A DNA stretch of 64,000 nucleotides from Aggregicoccus sp. 17bor-14 (GCF_009659535.1 NZ_VJZZ01000016.1:1-64000); one strand, 5' to 3'. Counted from the first letter of the stretch, positions 29,202 to 41,732 are shown. The notes: a model not told the origin generated them from the letters alone. Numbers and translations: made by a program.

Positions 29202-31631
29202 ATGGACACCCTGCTGCAGGACCTGCGCTACGCCGTGCGCCTCATGCGCCAGAGCCCGGGCTTCACGCTCGCCGCCGTCCTGGCCCTTGCCCTCGGCATC
29301 GGCGCGAACAGCGCCGTCTTCAGCGTGGTGAACGGCGTGCTGCTGCGCCCGCTGCCCTACCCGCGCGCGCAAGAGCTCACGACGGTGCACACCACCTTCG
29401 CGGCGCAGGGGCTCGAGGGGCTCGCGCTCTCGGTGCCCGAGTACGAGGACGTGCGCACGCAGACGCGCGGCTTCGCGAGCTGGGGCGCGCTCGCGCAGGC
29501 GGACGAGACGCTGGCGGGGGCGGACGGCCCGGAGCGCCTCCAGGTCGGCCTGGTGACGGCCTCCTGGCTGCCCACGCTGGGCGTGGGGACGGTGCTGGGG
29601 CGCGGCTTCACGCCGGAGGAGGAGACGCCGGGGCGCGACAAGGTGGTGGTGCTCGGGCACGCGCTGTGGCGCACGCGCTTCGGTGCGGACCCCGGCATCG
29701 TGGGGCGCAGCGTGACGCTGGAGGGCGAGCCCTACACGGTGGTGGGGGTGCTGGCGGAGGGCGTCGCGCAGCCGGCGGGCACGCAGCTGTACCAGCCGCT
29801 CGCGCTGGGGCCGGACGCGCGCGCGGAGTCCCTGCGCGGCACGCGCTACCTGCAGGTGCTCGGCCGGCGCGCGCAGGGCGTGAGCGAGGCGGCGGCGCAC
29901 GCGGAGGTGGCGCGGGTGGCGGGGGAGCTCGCGCGGGCGCACCCCGAGGCCTACCCGGCGAGCAAGGCGTGGCGCCTGGACGTCTCGAGCCTCGGCGAGG
30001 AGACGGTGGGCGGGGTGCGCGGCACGCTGTGGCTGCTGCTGGGCGCGGTGGGCTTCGTGCTGCTCATCGCGTGCACCAACGTGGCGAGCCTCCTGCTCGC
30101 GCGGGCGGCGGCGCGCGGGCGTGAGCTCTCGGTGCGCGCGGCGCTGGGCGCAGCGCGGAGCCGGCTCGCGCGCCAGCTTCTCACGGAGAGCCTGCTGCTC
30201 AGCCTCCTCGGCGGGGCGCTGGGGCTGCTGCTCGCGCTGTGGGGCACGGAAGCGCTGGTGGCGTGGGTGGGCGACGGGCTGCCGCGCGCCTCCGAGGTGC
30301 GGCCGGACGCGGCGGTGCTCCTCTTCACGCTCGCGGTGAGCGTGGGCACGGGGCTGCTCTTCGGACTCGCGCCGGCGCTGAGCGGGAGCCGGGCGGACCT
30401 GCACGCGGCGATGCGCGAGGGGAGCCGGGGCACGGGCGGCACGCGCGCGGTGCGGCTGCGCTCGCTCTTCGTCGTCTCGCAGGTGGCGCTCGCGCTGGTG
30501 CTGCTGGTGGGCGCGGGGCTGCTGGTGCGCAGCTTCGTGCGGCTGCAGGCGGTGGACCCGGGCTTCCGGCCGGAGGGCGTGCTGAGCGCGCGGGTGAGCC
30601 TGCCGGACGGCGCCTACCCGGATGCGGCGGCCCGCGCGCGCTTCCACACCGCGTGGCTCGAGCAGGTGCGCGCACTGCCGGGCGTGGAGGCGGCGGGGCT
30701 GACCACGCTGCTGCCCCTGCGCGGGCGCGCCGACCGCGGCCTGGACGTGGAGGGCGTGGAGCCGCCGGCGGGCGCGGTGCGGCCCGCGGTGGAGTACCGC
30801 GCGGTGAGCCCGGGCTACCTGGAGACGCTGGGCGTGGCGCTGCGGCGCGGGCGCGCGCTCGCGGACACGGACGGGGCGCAGGGCGCGCCGGTGCTGCTGC
30901 TCAACGAGGCGGCGGTGAAGGTGCTGTTCCCGGGCGGGGAGGATCCGCTGGGCCGGCGCATCCGGCTGCGCAGCCGCAAGGCCCCGCAGCCGTGGACGAC
31001 GGTGGTGGGCGTGGTGGGGGACGTGCGCGAGTGGGGGCTCGACGTGCCGGCGCGCCCCACCGCCTACTTCTCCGCGCTGCAGGCGGGGCCCTCGGCGGTG
31101 TCGCTCGTGGTGCGCACGCGCGCGGCGCCCACGGCGCTGCTGGGCTCGCTGCGCACGGAGCTCGCGCGGCTGGACTCGGGCCTCCCCCTCTTCGAGGTGG
31201 CGCCACTGTCCGAGGTCGTGGAGGCCTCGGTGGGCCAGCGCAGCCTCACGCTCGCGCTGATGCTGGGCTTCGCGCTGGTGGCGCTGGGGCTCGCGGGGCT
31301 GGGGCTGTACGGGGTCATCGCGTTCGGGGTGGCGCAGCGCTCGCGCGAGGTGGGCATCCGGCTCGCGCTGGGGGCGCGCCCCGCGCAGGTGCTGCGGCTG
31401 GTGGTGGGCCAGGGGCTGCGGCTCGCGCTGGCGGGGGTGGCGCTGGGGCTGGTGCTCGCGCTCGCGCTCGGACGGCTGCTGGGCGGGCTGCTCTACGGCG
31501 TGCAGCCCGCGGACCCGCTCACGCTGCTCGCGGTGCCGCTGCTGCTCACGGGCGTGGCGCTGCTCGCGAGCTGGGTGCCGGCGCGCCGCGCGACGCGGGT
31601 GGACCCGGCGAGCACGCTGCGCGCCGAGTAG
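29202..31631 (+). CDS. ADOP-family duplicated ABC permease 3
   Basis: An 809-residue paralogue ([20 protein letters not shown]...). The first FtsX block is [19 protein letters not shown]; the second half starts [20 protein letters not shown] (approx. 421); it ends [10 protein letters not shown]. It starts 16 nt after permease 2. It is the last gene before a 219-bp gap holding a repeat remnant and a new sigma-54 promoter, so it probably closes the first permease transcript. Codon and base usage match the neighbouring permeases. Confidence 0.93.
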   Translation: MDTLLQDLRYAVRLMRQSPGFTLAAVLALALGIGANSAVFSVVNGVLLRPLPYPRAQELTTVHTTFAAQGLEGLALSVPEYEDVRTQTRGFASWGALAQADETLAGADGPERLQVGLVTASWLPTLGVGTVLGRGFTPEEETPGRDKVVVLGHALWRTRFGADPGIVGRSVTLEGEPYTVVGVLAEGVAQPAGTQLYQPLALGPDARAESLRGTRYLQVLGRRAQGVSEAAAHAEVARVAGELARAHPEAYPASKAWRLDVSSLGEETVGGVRGTLWLLLGAVGFVLLIACTNVASLLLARAAARGRELSVRAALGAARSRLARQLLTESLLLSLLGGALGLLLALWGTEALVAWVGDGLPRASEVRPDAAVLLFTLAVSVGTGLLFGLAPALSGSRADLHAAMREGSRGTGGTRAVRLRSLFVVSQVALALVLLVGAGLLVRSFVRLQAVDPGFRPEGVLSARVSLPDGAYPDAAARARFHTAWLEQVRALPGVEAAGLTTLLPLRGRADRGLDVEGVEPPAGAVRPAVEYRAVSPGYLETLGVALRRGRALADTDGAQGAPVLLLNEAAVKVLFPGGEDPLGRRIRLRSRKAPQPWTTVVGVVGDVREWGLDVPARPTAYFSALQAGPSAVSLVVRTRAAPTALLGSLRTELARLDSGLPLFEVAPLSEVVEASVGQRSLTLALMLGFALVALGLAGLGLYGVIAFGVAQRSREVGIRLALGARPAQVLRLVVGQGLRLALAGVALGLVLALALGRLLGGLLYGVQPADPLTLLAVPLLLTGVALLASWVPARRATRVDPASTLRAE

Positions 31632-31647
31632 TTCTGGAGGCCCACCG

Positions 31648-31662
31648 TGTCGGGGTGAGGGA
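31648..31662 (+). repeat. hairpin repeat copy 3, tail fragment only
   Basis: Only the tail GTCGGGGTGAGGGA remains, directly after the permease 3 gene. The stem is missing, so no terminator function is expected. Confidence 0.55.
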
Positions 31663-31676
31663 AGCGGGCCCTGCAC

Positions 31677-31703
31677 TGTTCGCCCCTGGGATTGCCCCTT
31701 CCC
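31677..31703 (+). promoter_or_regulatory. putative enhancer (UAS) of the permease 4 promoter
   Basis: TGTTCG-N5-GGGA-N8-TCCC. It begins exactly 115 nt before the end of the -12 element, as in the adaptor promoter. Caution: it starts 15 nt after a repeat remnant, and part of it could be that repeat's extended tail. Confidence 0.45.
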
Positions 31704-31714
31704 AGCCCCGCACA

Positions 31715-31733
31715 GCGCCGCGCTGAGCGGCGC
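31715..31733. promoter_or_regulatory. inverted repeat upstream of permease 4
   Basis: GCGCCGC-N5-GCGGCGC, a perfect 7-bp inverted repeat about 79 nt upstream of the predicted start. It could be a second activator site or simply a GC-rich hairpin. Confidence 0.3.
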
Positions 31734-31776
31734 GAAGCCCCCAGCAAATCCGCCCCCTTGGGACCCACCGCGCCGC

Positions 31777-31792
31777 TGGCACGCCCCTCGCT
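31777..31792 (+). promoter_or_regulatory. sigma-54 -24/-12 promoter of permeases 4-6
   Basis: TGGCACGCCCCTCGCT is identical over all 16 positions to the permease 8 promoter, with GG-N10-GC spacing. The predicted start near 31803 leaves a 48-nt leader with a normal ribosome site. Confidence 0.75.
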
Positions 31793-31850
31793 TTAGCGCC
31801 TCCCGGGCGGCCCGTGTGCCGTCCGCGCGCGCGCAGGAGAGGAGCTCCCG

Positions 31851-34274
31851 ATGGACACCTTCGTGCAGAACCTCCGCTTCGCGCTGCGCATGCTGCGCAA
31901 GAGCCCGGGCTTCACGCTGGCGGCCGTCCTCACGCTCGCCCTCGGCATCGGAGCGAACACGGCCATCTTCAGCGTGGTCAACGGCGTGCTGCTGCGCCCG
32001 CTCCCGTACAAGGACCCGCAGCAGCTCACGTACCTGTGGGAGGGCACGCCGCAGTTCCCGGAGATGAGCCTCGCGGTGGAGAACTACCGGGACTACCGCG
32101 ACCGCAGCCGCTCCTTCGCCTCCTTCGCGGGCTTTCGCACCGAGAGCCGGGACCTGACGGGGGTGGACGCGCCCGAGCGGCTGAAGGCGCGCATGGCGAG
32201 CGCGAGCCTGCTGCCCACGCTGGGCGTGCAGCCGGCGCTCGGGCGCAACTTCACGGCGGAGGAGGACCGGCCGGGTGGGGCGCCGGTGGTGATGCTCGAG
32301 TACGGCTTCTGGCAGCGGCGCTTCGGCAAGGACCCGAACATCGTGGGGCGCACGCTCACGCTGGACGGCAAGCCGCACACGGTGGTGGGCGTGCTGCCGG
32401 AGGCTTTCCGCTTCTTCAGCCCGCGCGACATCTGGATGCCCTTGGAGGGCAACCTGCCGGCGGAGACCCGGCGCGGGAACCACCCGGGGCTCTACGGCGT
32501 CGCGCGGCTCAAGCCGGGCGTCACGCTCGCGCAGGCGCGCGCGGACCTGGAGACGGTGGGCCACGCGCTGCAGAAGGAGTACCCGAACGAGTACAGCACC
32601 ATCCTTCCCCACCTCAACGTGCTGCACGCGGAGCTGGTGAAGGAGGTGAAGGGCAGCCTCCTCACGCTGCTCGCGGCGGTGGCGGCGGTGCTGCTCATCG
32701 CGGCCATCAACGTGGCGAACCTGATGCTCGCGCGCGGCGCCACGCGGGAGCGCGAGCTCGCCATCCGCGCGGCGCTGGGCGCGGGCCGCTCCACGCTCGT
32801 CGCGCAGCTGCTGGTGGAGAGCGCGGTGGTGGCGCTGCTGGGCGGAGGCCTGGGACTGCTGCTCGCGCTGTGGGGCGTGGACGTGCTGAGCAGCGCGCGG
32901 CCCGAGGCCATCCCCGAGGTGGCCAGCTTCGGGGTGGACGCGAAGGTGCTCGCCTACACGCTGGTGCTCTCGCTGGGGGTGGGGCTGCTCCTGGGCATCC
33001 TGCCCGCGCTGCGCGGCAGCCAGGTGGCGCTCGCCGGGGCGATGAAGGGCTCGGAGGCGCAGGCGCTGCCGGGCCGCCACCGGGTGAAGGCGCGCGACGT
33101 GCTGGTGGTGGGCGAGGTGGCGCTCGCGCTCGTGCTTCTCGTGGGTGCGGGGCTGCTCCTGCGCACCTTCGTTCAGCTGCAGCAGCTCGACGTGGGTTTC
33201 AAGTCCGAGGGTCTCCTCACCCTCGAGATGAGTGCCCCGGCGAGCCGCTTCCCCGGAGCGGAGTCGCTCCGGGCCTTTACGCAGGCCGCCACGGCGCGCC
33301 TCGCGAGCGCGCCGGGCGTGCGCTCGGCCGCGGTGTCGGCCGGGATGCCGCTGCTGGGCGCCTCCGAGAGCAGCATCCGGGTGGTGGGCCAGCCGGAGCC
33401 CAAGCCGGGGGAGGCCCCGCTCGCGGTGAACTACATCGTGGGGCCGGGCTTCTTCGAGACGATGGGCATCCGGCTGCTCGAGGGGCGCTACCTCGACGCG
33501 CGCGACACGCCCACCAGCCCGCGGGTGATGGTGGTGGACGAGGTGTTCGCGCGCCGCCTCTTCCCGGACGGCCACGCGCTGGGCCAGCGCATCAAGTGGG
33601 CGGACATGGAGCAGGAGATCGTGGGCGTGGTGCGCCACGTGGCGAACTACGGCATCGGCGGCCGCGAGCCTGCGGGCATCCAGATGTACCAGCCCTACAC
33701 GCAGCTGCCGGAGAAGTTCATCCCGATGGTGCGCGAGTTCAACGTGGCGGTGCGCGCGGCAGGCGCGGACGCGGTGGCCATCATCCCCACGGTGCGCCGC
33801 GAGTTCGCGGCGCTGGACCCGGACCAGGCGCTCGCGGAGCTCAAGCCGATGGACGAGGTGGTGCTGGAGAGCCTCGGCGAGCGGCGCTTCACGCTGCACC
33901 TCATCGAGCTCTTCGCGGCGCTCGCGCTGGTGCTCGCGGGCATCGGCATCTACAGCGTGATGAGCTACGCGGTGGCCCAGCGCACGCGCGAGATGGGCAT
34001 CCGCATGGCGCTGGGGGCGCGCGGCCACGACGTGCTGCGGCTCGTGGTCGGGCACGGCTTCCGGCTCGCGGCGGCAGGGGTCCTCTTCGGCGTCTTCGCC
34101 GCGTGGGCGCTCACCCGGCTGCTGGGCACGCTGCTCGAGGGCGTGAGCGCCACCGACCCCGTCACCTTCGCGCTCGTGGCGCTCGGCCTCGGCGCCGTGG
34201 CCGTGTTCGCGAGCTACCTGCCGGCGCGCAAGGCCGTGAAGGTGGACCCCGTCGTCTCACTCAAGGCCGAGTAG
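31851..34274 (+). CDS. ADOP-family duplicated ABC permease 4
   Basis: An 807-residue permease and first member of a closely related trio (4-6), all starting MDTF[VL][14 protein letters not shown]. The first FtsX block reads [19 protein letters not shown], replacing the ACANVAN of permeases 1-3. The second half starts at about residue 415 ([20 protein letters not shown]). The end is [12 protein letters not shown]. Unlike permeases 5 and 6, its first periplasmic domain lacks the C-x5-C pair before HPGLYG. It has its own sigma-54 promoter and heads the 4-5-6 transcript. Confidence 0.93.
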   Translation: MDTFVQNLRFALRMLRKSPGFTLAAVLTLALGIGANTAIFSVVNGVLLRPLPYKDPQQLTYLWEGTPQFPEMSLAVENYRDYRDRSRSFASFAGFRTESRDLTGVDAPERLKARMASASLLPTLGVQPALGRNFTAEEDRPGGAPVVMLEYGFWQRRFGKDPNIVGRTLTLDGKPHTVVGVLPEAFRFFSPRDIWMPLEGNLPAETRRGNHPGLYGVARLKPGVTLAQARADLETVGHALQKEYPNEYSTILPHLNVLHAELVKEVKGSLLTLLAAVAAVLLIAAINVANLMLARGATRERELAIRAALGAGRSTLVAQLLVESAVVALLGGGLGLLLALWGVDVLSSARPEAIPEVASFGVDAKVLAYTLVLSLGVGLLLGILPALRGSQVALAGAMKGSEAQALPGRHRVKARDVLVVGEVALALVLLVGAGLLLRTFVQLQQLDVGFKSEGLLTLEMSAPASRFPGAESLRAFTQAATARLASAPGVRSAAVSAGMPLLGASESSIRVVGQPEPKPGEAPLAVNYIVGPGFFETMGIRLLEGRYLDARDTPTSPRVMVVDEVFARRLFPDGHALGQRIKWADMEQEIVGVVRHVANYGIGGREPAGIQMYQPYTQLPEKFIPMVREFNVAVRAAGADAVAIIPTVRREFAALDPDQALAELKPMDEVVLESLGERRFTLHLIELFAALALVLAGIGIYSVMSYAVAQRTREMGIRMALGARGHDVLRLVVGHGFRLAAAGVLFGVFAAWALTRLLGTLLEGVSATDPVTFALVALGLGAVAVFASYLPARKAVKVDPVVSLKAE

Positions 34275-34305
34275 CGAAGACTGCAGCACCCGAGGAGCAC
34301 GACTC

Positions 34306-36744
34306 ATGGACACCTTCCTGCAGAACCTGCGCTTCGCGCTGCGCATGCTGCGCAAGAGCCCCGGCTTCACGCTCGCGGCGGTCATCACGCTCGCGCTCGG
34401 CATCGGCGCCAACACCGCCATCTTCAGCGTGGTCAACGGGGTGCTGCTGCGCCCGCTGCCCTACCAGAACCCGGACCAGCTGCTGATGCTCTGGGAGGGC
34501 ACGCCCACCTTCCCGGACGCGAGCCTCTCCTTCGCGGACTTCCGCGACTACCGCTCGCGCAACCGCACGCTGGCGAGCGTGGCGGGCTTCCGCACCGAGC
34601 GGCGGGACCTGACGGGCCAGGAGACGCCGGAGCAGCTCAGCGCGCGCATGGCGAGCGCGAACCTGCTGCCCACGCTGGGCGTGCAGCCGGCGCTGGGTCG
34701 CAACTTCAACGCCGATGAGGACCGCAAGGGTGGGGCGCCGGTGGTGATGCTGGAGTACGGCTTCTGGCAGCGGCGCTTCGGCAAGGACCCGAACATCATC
34801 GGGCGCACGCTCACCCTGGATGGCAAGCCGTACACGGTCATCGGCGTGCTTCCGGAGTCCCTGCGCTTCTTCGGCACGCGCGACATCTGGCTCCCACTCG
34901 AGGCCTTCCCCCGCTGCGAGGACTCGCGCGGCTGCCACCCGGGGCTCTACGGCATCGCGCGGATGAAGCCGGGCGTCACGCTGCAGCAGGCGCGCGCGGA
35001 CCTGGAGACGGTAGGCCACGCGATGCAACAGGAGTTCCCGAAGGACTACTCGAACTACCTGCCGCGGGTGAACGAGCTGCACGCGGAGCTGGTGAAGGAC
35101 GTGAAGGGCAGCCTGCTCACCCTGCTCGTCGCGGTGGCCGGCGTGCTGCTCATCGCGGCGATCAACGTGGCGAACCTGCTCCTCGCGCGCGGGGCCACCC
35201 GGGCGCGCGAGCTCGCCATCCGCGCGGCGCTGGGCGCGGGGCGCGCCGTGCTGGTGATGCAGCTGCTGGTGGAGAGCGCGCTGGTGGCGGTGATGGGCGG
35301 AGGCCTGGGGCTCCTGCTCGCGCTGTGGGGCGTGGACGTGCTCGCGGGCAGCCGGCCGGACGCCATCCCCGAGGCGACGAACTTCAGCGTGGACCTGCGG
35401 GTGCTGCTCTTCACGCTGGCGGTGAGCCTGGGGACGGGGCTGCTGCTCGGGATGCTGCCGGCCCTGCGCGGCAGCCAGGTGGCGCTCGCGGGCGCGATGA
35501 AGGGCTCGGACGCGCAGCTCTCGGCGCCCGCGCGCGGCAAGGTGCGCGCGCGCGACGTGCTGGTGGTGGGCGAGGTCTCGCTCGCGCTGGTGCTGCTGGT
35601 GGGCGCGGGGCTCTTGCTGCGCAGCTTCATCCAGCTGCAGGAGCTGGACCTCGGCTTCCGGCCGGACGGGCTGCTCACGCTGCAGACGAGCGCGCCCGAG
35701 TCGCGCTACCCGGCCTCGCAGCTGCGCGCCTTCGCCGACCGGTTGCACGAACGGCTCGCGAGCGCGCCCGGGGTGAAGAGCGCGGTGGTGACGGCGGCGC
35801 TGCCGCTCATCGACTTCAACGAGCAGAGCTTCTACGTGGTGGGCCGGCCGGAGCCGGTGTCACTCGGGGACACGCCGCTCGCGGCGAGCTACCTCGTGGG
35901 CGAGGGCTACTTCGAGACGCTGGGCATCCCGCTGGTGAAGGGGCGCTACCTGCAGCCCTCGGACAAGCTGGGCAGCCCGCTCGCGGTGGTGGTGGACGAG
36001 CGCTTCGCGAGCGCGATGTTCCCCGACGGCAACGTGCTGGGGCAGCGCATCAAGATGGGGCGCAAGGAGGGGGAGCCGTGGGAGATCGTGGGCGTGGTGC
36101 GCCACGTAGCGGGCTACGGCGTGGGGGCGAAGGAGCCGGCCACGATGCAGTTCTACACGGCCATCGCGCAGCGCACGGACGACGACCTGCCGCGCACCTT
36201 CCACGTGGCGATGCGCGGCAGCGGCGACACCGAGGAGGCGGCGCTCTCGCTGGTGCCCACGGTGCGCACGGAGCTCTCCGCGCTGGACCCGGACCAGGTG
36301 CTCTCCGAGGTGAAGCCGATGGAGCGGGTGGTGGCGGAGAGCCTCGGCGAGCGGCGCTTCACGCTGGGGCTCATCGGGCTCTTCGCGGCGCTGGCGCTGG
36401 TGCTGGCGAGCATCGGCATCTACAGCGTCATGTCCTACGCGGTGGTGCAGCGCACGCGCGAGATGGGCATCCGCATGGCGCTGGGCGCGCGGGGTGCGGA
36501 CGTGCTGCGCCTGGTGGTGGGCCACGGCTTCCGGCTCGCGGCCGCGGGCGTCGTCTTCGGCGTCTTCGCGGCGTGGGCGCTCACGCGGCTGCTCTCCGGG
36601 ATGCTCTCGGGCGTGAGCGCCACCGACCCCACCACCTTCGCGCTCGTCGCGCTGGGGCTGGGCGCGGTCGCCGTGTTCGCGAGCTACCTGCCTGCGCGGC
36701 GCGCCGTGAAGGTGGACCCCGTCGTGTCACTGAAGGCCGAGTAG
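34306..36744 (+). CDS. ADOP-family duplicated ABC permease 5
   Basis: An 812-residue near-duplicate of permeases 4 and 6. Its N-terminal 55 residues are almost identical to theirs. The first periplasmic domain carries CEDSRGC followed by HPGLYG, a C-x5-C pair that could form a disulfide in the periplasm. [19 protein letters not shown] marks the first FtsX block, and [12 protein letters not shown] the end. It lies 31 nt after permease 4 and 22 nt before permease 6, with matching CGAGGAGCACGAC-type leaders, a sign that the leader was duplicated together with the gene. Confidence 0.93.
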   Translation: MDTFLQNLRFALRMLRKSPGFTLAAVITLALGIGANTAIFSVVNGVLLRPLPYQNPDQLLMLWEGTPTFPDASLSFADFRDYRSRNRTLASVAGFRTERRDLTGQETPEQLSARMASANLLPTLGVQPALGRNFNADEDRKGGAPVVMLEYGFWQRRFGKDPNIIGRTLTLDGKPYTVIGVLPESLRFFGTRDIWLPLEAFPRCEDSRGCHPGLYGIARMKPGVTLQQARADLETVGHAMQQEFPKDYSNYLPRVNELHAELVKDVKGSLLTLLVAVAGVLLIAAINVANLLLARGATRARELAIRAALGAGRAVLVMQLLVESALVAVMGGGLGLLLALWGVDVLAGSRPDAIPEATNFSVDLRVLLFTLAVSLGTGLLLGMLPALRGSQVALAGAMKGSDAQLSAPARGKVRARDVLVVGEVSLALVLLVGAGLLLRSFIQLQELDLGFRPDGLLTLQTSAPESRYPASQLRAFADRLHERLASAPGVKSAVVTAALPLIDFNEQSFYVVGRPEPVSLGDTPLAASYLVGEGYFETLGIPLVKGRYLQPSDKLGSPLAVVVDERFASAMFPDGNVLGQRIKMGRKEGEPWEIVGVVRHVAGYGVGAKEPATMQFYTAIAQRTDDDLPRTFHVAMRGSGDTEEAALSLVPTVRTELSALDPDQVLSEVKPMERVVAESLGERRFTLGLIGLFAALALVLASIGIYSVMSYAVVQRTREMGIRMALGARGADVLRLVVGHGFRLAAAGVVFGVFAAWALTRLLSGMLSGVSATDPTTFALVALGLGAVAVFASYLPARRAVKVDPVVSLKAE

Positions 36745-36766
36745 CAGTCCCGAGGGAGCACGACCC

Positions 36767-39211
36767 ATGGATACCTTCCTGCAGAACCTCCGCTTCGCGC
36801 TGCGCATGCTGCGCAAGAGCCCGGGCTTCACGCTGGCGGCCGTCCTCACGCTGGCGCTGGGCATCGGGGCGAACACCGCCATCTTCAGCGTGGTCAACGG
36901 GGTGCTCTTGCGCCCGCTGCCCTACGAGAAGCCCGAGCAGCTGCTCATGCTCTGGGAGGGGACGCCCCAGCAACCGGAGGCGAGCCTCGCGTTCCCCAAC
37001 TACCGCGACTACCGCGACCGCAGCCACACGCTGGCGAGCGTGGGCGCCTTCCGCTCGGACACGCGAGACCTCACCGGCGTGGACAGCCCGGAGCGGCTGA
37101 AGGCGCGCATGGCGAGCGCGAGCCTGCTGCCCACGCTGGGCGTGCAGCCGGCGCTGGGGCGCAACTTCACCGCGCAGGAGGACACGAAGGGCGGCCCGCC
37201 GGTGGTGATGCTGGAGCACGCCTTCTGGGTGCGGCGCTTCGGCAAGGATCCGAGCGTGCTCGGCCGCACGCTCACGCTCAATGGCCAGCCCCACACGGTG
37301 GTGGGCGTGCTGCCGGAGCGCTTCCGCTTCTTCGATGCGCGCGACGTGTGGCTGCCGCTCGAGGACAACCCGCTGTGCGGCGAGTCGCGCGGCTGCCACC
37401 CCGGGCTCTATGCCGTCGCGCGCCCGAAGCCGGGCGTGAGCGTGAGCCAGGTGCGCGCGGACCTGGAGACGGTGGGCTACGCGCTGCAGAAGGAGTACCC
37501 GCGGGCGTACTCCAACTACCTGCCCAAGGTGAACGGGCTGCACGCGGAGATCGTGAAGGACGTGAAGGGCAGCCTCTTCATGCTGCTGGCGGCGGTCGCC
37601 GGGGTGCTGCTCATCGCCACCATCAACGTGGCGAACCTGCTGCTCGCGCGCGGTGCGGCGCGCTCGCGCGAGCTCGCCATCCGCGCGGCGCTCGGTGCGG
37701 GCAAGGGCACGCTGGTGATGCAGATGCTGGTGGAGAGCGCCCTGGTGGGTCTGCTGGGGGGCGTGTTCGGGCTGCTGCTCGCGATGTGGGGGGTGGACGT
37801 GCTCGCCAGCAGCCGCCCGGATGCGATCCCCAGCGCGGCGACCTTCAGCGTGGACGGCAATGTGCTCGCCTTCACGCTGGGGGTGAGCCTGCTCGTGGGC
37901 ATCGTCCTGGGCGTGCTGCCTGCGCTACGCGGCAGCCAGGTGGCGCTCGCGGGGGCGATGAAGGGCTCGGACGCGCAGGTGGAGGCGGCGGCCGGCAGCG
38001 GGCGCCGGCGGCTGCGCGCGCGCGACGTGCTGGTGGTGGGCGAGGTCTCGCTCGCGCTGGTGCTGCTCGTCGCGGCGGGGCTGCTCCTGCGCACCTTCGT
38101 GCAGCTGCAGGGCCTGGACCTGGGCTTCCGTCCCGACGGGTTGCTCACCCTGGGCATCACCGCTCCGGAGAGCCGCTTCGACCTGGCCGCACTGCGCGCC
38201 TTCCCGGAGCGGGTGCGTGAGCGGCTCGCGGGTGCGCCGGGCGTGAAGAGCGTGACGGTGGCGGCGGGCATGCCGATCATCGGCGCGGCCGGGTACAGCT
38301 TCACCGTGGTGGGGCGCCCGGAGCCGGCGACGCTCGGCGAGCAGCCGATGGCGATCGTGTACCCGGTGGACCCGGCCTACTTCGAGACGCTGGGCATCTC
38401 CCTGCTGCAGGGCCGCCTCATCGGCGCGCAGGACCGGCTCGGCGCCCCGCGCGTCGTGGTGGTGGACGAGGCGATCGCGAAGCAGCTGTTCCCGGACGGC
38501 AACGTCGTCGGCCAGCGCATCAAGTACGACGGCGACGTGGCCGAGATCGTCGGCGTGGTGCGCCACGTGGTCCACGATGGCGCCGGGCAGAAGGAGGGAG
38601 CGCCCTTCCAGTTCTACGCGCCGCTCGCCCAGTTCACCGACGAGGCGATGAAGTTCACGCGCGAGTTCGTGGTGGCGGTGCGCGCGAACGGCAGCAGCGA
38701 GGAGGCGGCGCTGGGCCTGGTGCCCACGGTGCGCAGCGAGATCACGGCGCTGGACCCGGACCAGGCGATCTCGGACGTGAAGCCGATGGAGCAGGTGGTG
38801 AGCGAGAGCCTCGGCGAGCGCCGCTTCATGCTCGGGCTCATCGGGCTCTTCGGCGTGCTCGCGCTGGTGCTCGCGGGCATCGGCATCTACAGCGTGATGA
38901 GCTACGCCGTCGTGCAGCGCACGCGGGAGATGGGCATCCGCATGGCGCTGGGGGCGAAGGGCGGAGACGTGCTGCGCCTCGTGGTGGGCCACGGCTTCCG
39001 GCTCGCGCTCGCGGGCGTGCTCATCGGCGTCCTCGCGGCCTGGGCCCTCACCCGGCTGCTCTCCGGGATGCTCGCGGGCGTGAGCGCGACCGACCCCACG
39101 ACCTTCGCCCTGGTGGCGCTGGGGTTGGGCGCGGTGGCGGTGCTCGCGAGCTACTTGCCCGCGCGGCGCGCCGTGCGGGTGGACCCGGTGGTTTCGCTCA
39201 AGGCGGAGTAG
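36767..39211 (+). CDS. ADOP-family duplicated ABC permease 6
   Basis: An 814-residue third member of the 4-5-6 trio. It has CGESRGC before HPGLYA, the same potential disulfide as permease 5, and [19 protein letters not shown] in the first FtsX block. A short Ala/Gly/Arg insertion ([14 protein letters not shown]) precedes the second half. The C-terminus is [12 protein letters not shown]. It is followed immediately by an intrinsic terminator, so it ends the transcript begun at the permease 4 promoter. Most sequence differences from 4 and 5 lie in the periplasmic cores, as expected for substrate diversification. Confidence 0.93.
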   Translation: MDTFLQNLRFALRMLRKSPGFTLAAVLTLALGIGANTAIFSVVNGVLLRPLPYEKPEQLLMLWEGTPQQPEASLAFPNYRDYRDRSHTLASVGAFRSDTRDLTGVDSPERLKARMASASLLPTLGVQPALGRNFTAQEDTKGGPPVVMLEHAFWVRRFGKDPSVLGRTLTLNGQPHTVVGVLPERFRFFDARDVWLPLEDNPLCGESRGCHPGLYAVARPKPGVSVSQVRADLETVGYALQKEYPRAYSNYLPKVNGLHAEIVKDVKGSLFMLLAAVAGVLLIATINVANLLLARGAARSRELAIRAALGAGKGTLVMQMLVESALVGLLGGVFGLLLAMWGVDVLASSRPDAIPSAATFSVDGNVLAFTLGVSLLVGIVLGVLPALRGSQVALAGAMKGSDAQVEAAAGSGRRRLRARDVLVVGEVSLALVLLVAAGLLLRTFVQLQGLDLGFRPDGLLTLGITAPESRFDLAALRAFPERVRERLAGAPGVKSVTVAAGMPIIGAAGYSFTVVGRPEPATLGEQPMAIVYPVDPAYFETLGISLLQGRLIGAQDRLGAPRVVVVDEAIAKQLFPDGNVVGQRIKYDGDVAEIVGVVRHVVHDGAGQKEGAPFQFYAPLAQFTDEAMKFTREFVVAVRANGSSEEAALGLVPTVRSEITALDPDQAISDVKPMEQVVSESLGERRFMLGLIGLFGVLALVLAGIGIYSVMSYAVVQRTREMGIRMALGAKGGDVLRLVVGHGFRLALAGVLIGVLAAWALTRLLSGMLAGVSATDPTTFALVALGLGAVAVLASYLPARRAVRVDPVVSLKAE

Positions 39212-39223
39212 CGCCCCCGAGCG

Positions 39224-39258
39224 GGGCGGGGGTGCCTCCAACCCCCCGCCCGTTTTTT
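39224..39258 (+). terminator. intrinsic terminator between permeases 6 and 7
   Basis: GGGCGGGGG (39224-39232) pairs perfectly with CCCCCGCCC (39243-39251) over a 10-nt loop, followed by GTTTTTT. It is the clearest rho-independent terminator in the window. It lies only 17 nt upstream of the permease 7 ATG. Confidence 0.9.
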
Positions 39259-39275
39259 CTCGACAGGACCCGCGC

Positions 39276-41726
39276 ATGAACACGCTGCTCCAGGACCTCC
39301 GCTACGCGCTGCGCACGCTGGTGCGCCAGCCGGGCTTCACGCTCGTGGCCGTGCTGGTGCTCGCGCTGGGCACGGGGGTGAACACGGCCCTGTTCACGCT
39401 GGTAGACGCGGTGCTGCTGCGCCCGAGCCCCGGCGTGCACGACGCCGGGCGGCTCGCGTGGTTGAGCACCACGTCGCAGCGCGCGATGCGCCGCTTCCCC
39501 ATGAGCTACCCGGACTACGTGGACTACCGCGACGGGGTGGCTCGCGTGGCGGCGCTCGCGGCCTACGACCGGGCGAGCGTGCACCTCGCGGGGCGGGGCG
39601 GGGAGCCGGAGCGGGTGGGCGCGCACCTGGTGAGCGGCAACTACTTCGATGTGCTGGGGGTGCGCCCGGCGCTGGGCCGCGGCTTCCAGCCCGAGGAGGA
39701 CCGCACGCCGCTCACCCACCCGGTGGTGGTGCTGGGGTACGCGCTGTGGCAGCGGCGCTTCGAGGGAGCGCCGGACGTGGTGGGCAGGAGCCTCACGGTG
39801 AACGGCCACGCCTTCACCATCGTGGGCGTGGCGCCCGAGGGCTTCACGGGCCCGGAGCTCGACGACCGCACCACGGACCTCTTCCTGCCCTTGATGATGA
39901 AGCCCTGGGCGGAGCCGCAGCGCGCGGACGAGCTGCAGCGCCGCAACGCGAGCAGCCTGCGGGTGCTGGGGCACCTGCTGCCCGGGGCGAGCCCCGCCTC
40001 GCTGCAGGCCGCGGTGGACACGGTGTCCGCGCGGCTGGAGAAGGACTACCCGGGGACGCGCAAGGGCGTGGGGGCGCGTGTGCAGCCCTTCCGCGGTGCG
40101 CTGCACCCGCGCTCGGCCGAGGAGGCGAGCGGCGCCGTGATGCTGCTCGCTGCGGTGTGCGGGCTGGTGCTGCTCATCGCGTGTGCGAACACCGCGAACC
40201 TGCTGCTCGCGCGCGGGGCGGGGCGCACGCGCGAGCTCGCCGTGCGGGTGGCGATGGGGGCAGGGCGCGGGCGGCTCGTGCGCCAGTTGCTCACCGAGAG
40301 CCTGCTGCTCGCGCTCGTGGGCACGGGGGTGGGGCTGCTCCTCGCGCTGTGGGCGGCGGACGCGCTCGTCGCGGTGACGGGCGCGCCCATCCCGCTGCAG
40401 GGGGCGGTGGACGGGCGGCTGCTCGCGGTGGCGCTCGCGCTCGCGCTGGGCACCGGCGTGCTCTTCGGCCTGGTGCCGGCGCTGCGCGCGAGCCAGGTGA
40501 GCGTGATGGGCTCGCTCAAGGGCGCGGGGCAGGTGAGCCGCTCGGGGCGGCTGCAGGGCGCCTTCGTGGTGGGGCAGGTGGCGCTCAGCCTCGTGCTGCT
40601 GGTGACGGCGGGCCTCTTCCTGCGCAGCCTCGCCAAGGCGGACCGCATCCCGCTGGGCTTCACGCCGGAGGGCGTGGTGACGGCCGCGGTGGACCTGGGG
40701 GTGCAGGGCTACGACGCGCCCCGGCGCGACGCCTTCTACACGGCGCTGCTCGCGCGCACGCAGAGCCTGCCGGGCGTGGAGAGCGCGGCGCTCACGAGCA
40801 TGGTGCCCCTGAGCGGGCGGATGATGAGCGCGGGCTACGAGCTCTCCGGGGACGAGCGCGTGCCGCTCGAGCAGCGCGAGGAGCGGGTCGCGGGCGTGGC
40901 GGTGGTGACGCCGGGCTACCTGCGCACGCTGCGCATCGCACTGCGCGCGGGGCGGGACCTCTCTGCGGCGGACGTGGCGGGCGCGCCGAAGGTGGCGCTG
41001 GTGAACGAGACCCTGGCGCGCGCGCTCGCGGGGCCGGGCGGCAGCGCGCTGGGCCAGCGCGTCGGGCTGGGCGGCCCGGACCGCATCGAGGTGGTGGGCG
41101 TGGTGGCGGACGGCAAGTACGACGCGCTGGACGAGCCCGCGCGCCCCTTCCTGTACCTCTCCGCGCCGCAGTTTCCCGAGTGGATGACCGAGGCGAGCCT
41201 CGTGGTGCGCAGCCCCGCGGACCCGGCGGCGCTGCTCGCGAGCGTGCGCGCGGAGGTGCACGGGCTGGACGCGGACCTGCCGGTGTACGAGGTGCGCACG
41301 CTGCCGGCGCTGGTGCACGCGCGGCACGAGTTCCGGCGCGCGCTGAGCGGCATCCTCTCGGCCTGCAGCGCGCTCGCGCTGGTGCTCGCCGCGGTGGGGC
41401 TCTACGGCGTGGTGGCCTTCGGCGTGGCGCAGCGCACGCGCGAGCTGGGCGTGCGGCTCGCCCTGGGGGCGCGGCCCGCGGACGTGCTGCGGCTCGTGGT
41501 GGGCGGCGGGGTGCGGCTGGTGCTCGTGGGGGTGGGGGTGGGGCTCGCGCTGAGCGCGGCGCTCACCCGGATGCTCTCGAGCGTGCTCTTCGGCCTCTCG
41601 GCCACCGACCTGCCCACGTTCCTGGGCGTCAGTATCCTTCTCGGGAGCGTGGCGCTCCTGGCATCGTACCTCCCGGCGCGGCGTGCCGCGCGCGTGGACC
41701 CGGCAGTCTCCCTCAAGGCGGAATAG
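39276..41726 (+). CDS. ADOP-family duplicated ABC permease 7
   Basis: An 816-residue diverged paralogue ([20 protein letters not shown]). The first FtsX block is [19 protein letters not shown]; the second half starts [19 protein letters not shown] (approx. 428); it ends [10 protein letters not shown]. The periplasmic cores differ clearly from those of permeases 4-6. It is followed after 6 nt by ATPase 2, which is therefore its likely dedicated engine. A strong terminator just upstream means that it needs read-through or a promoter hidden in the end of permease 6; no -24/-12 element was found for it. Confidence 0.93.
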   Translation: MNTLLQDLRYALRTLVRQPGFTLVAVLVLALGTGVNTALFTLVDAVLLRPSPGVHDAGRLAWLSTTSQRAMRRFPMSYPDYVDYRDGVARVAALAAYDRASVHLAGRGGEPERVGAHLVSGNYFDVLGVRPALGRGFQPEEDRTPLTHPVVVLGYALWQRRFEGAPDVVGRSLTVNGHAFTIVGVAPEGFTGPELDDRTTDLFLPLMMKPWAEPQRADELQRRNASSLRVLGHLLPGASPASLQAAVDTVSARLEKDYPGTRKGVGARVQPFRGALHPRSAEEASGAVMLLAAVCGLVLLIACANTANLLLARGAGRTRELAVRVAMGAGRGRLVRQLLTESLLLALVGTGVGLLLALWAADALVAVTGAPIPLQGAVDGRLLAVALALALGTGVLFGLVPALRASQVSVMGSLKGAGQVSRSGRLQGAFVVGQVALSLVLLVTAGLFLRSLAKADRIPLGFTPEGVVTAAVDLGVQGYDAPRRDAFYTALLARTQSLPGVESAALTSMVPLSGRMMSAGYELSGDERVPLEQREERVAGVAVVTPGYLRTLRIALRAGRDLSAADVAGAPKVALVNETLARALAGPGGSALGQRVGLGGPDRIEVVGVVADGKYDALDEPARPFLYLSAPQFPEWMTEASLVVRSPADPAALLASVRAEVHGLDADLPVYEVRTLPALVHARHEFRRALSGILSACSALALVLAAVGLYGVVAFGVAQRTRELGVRLALGARPADVLRLVVGGGVRLVLVGVGVGLALSAALTRMLSSVLFGLSATDLPTFLGVSILLGSVALLASYLPARRAARVDPAVSLKAE

Positions 41727-41732
41727 ACCCTC

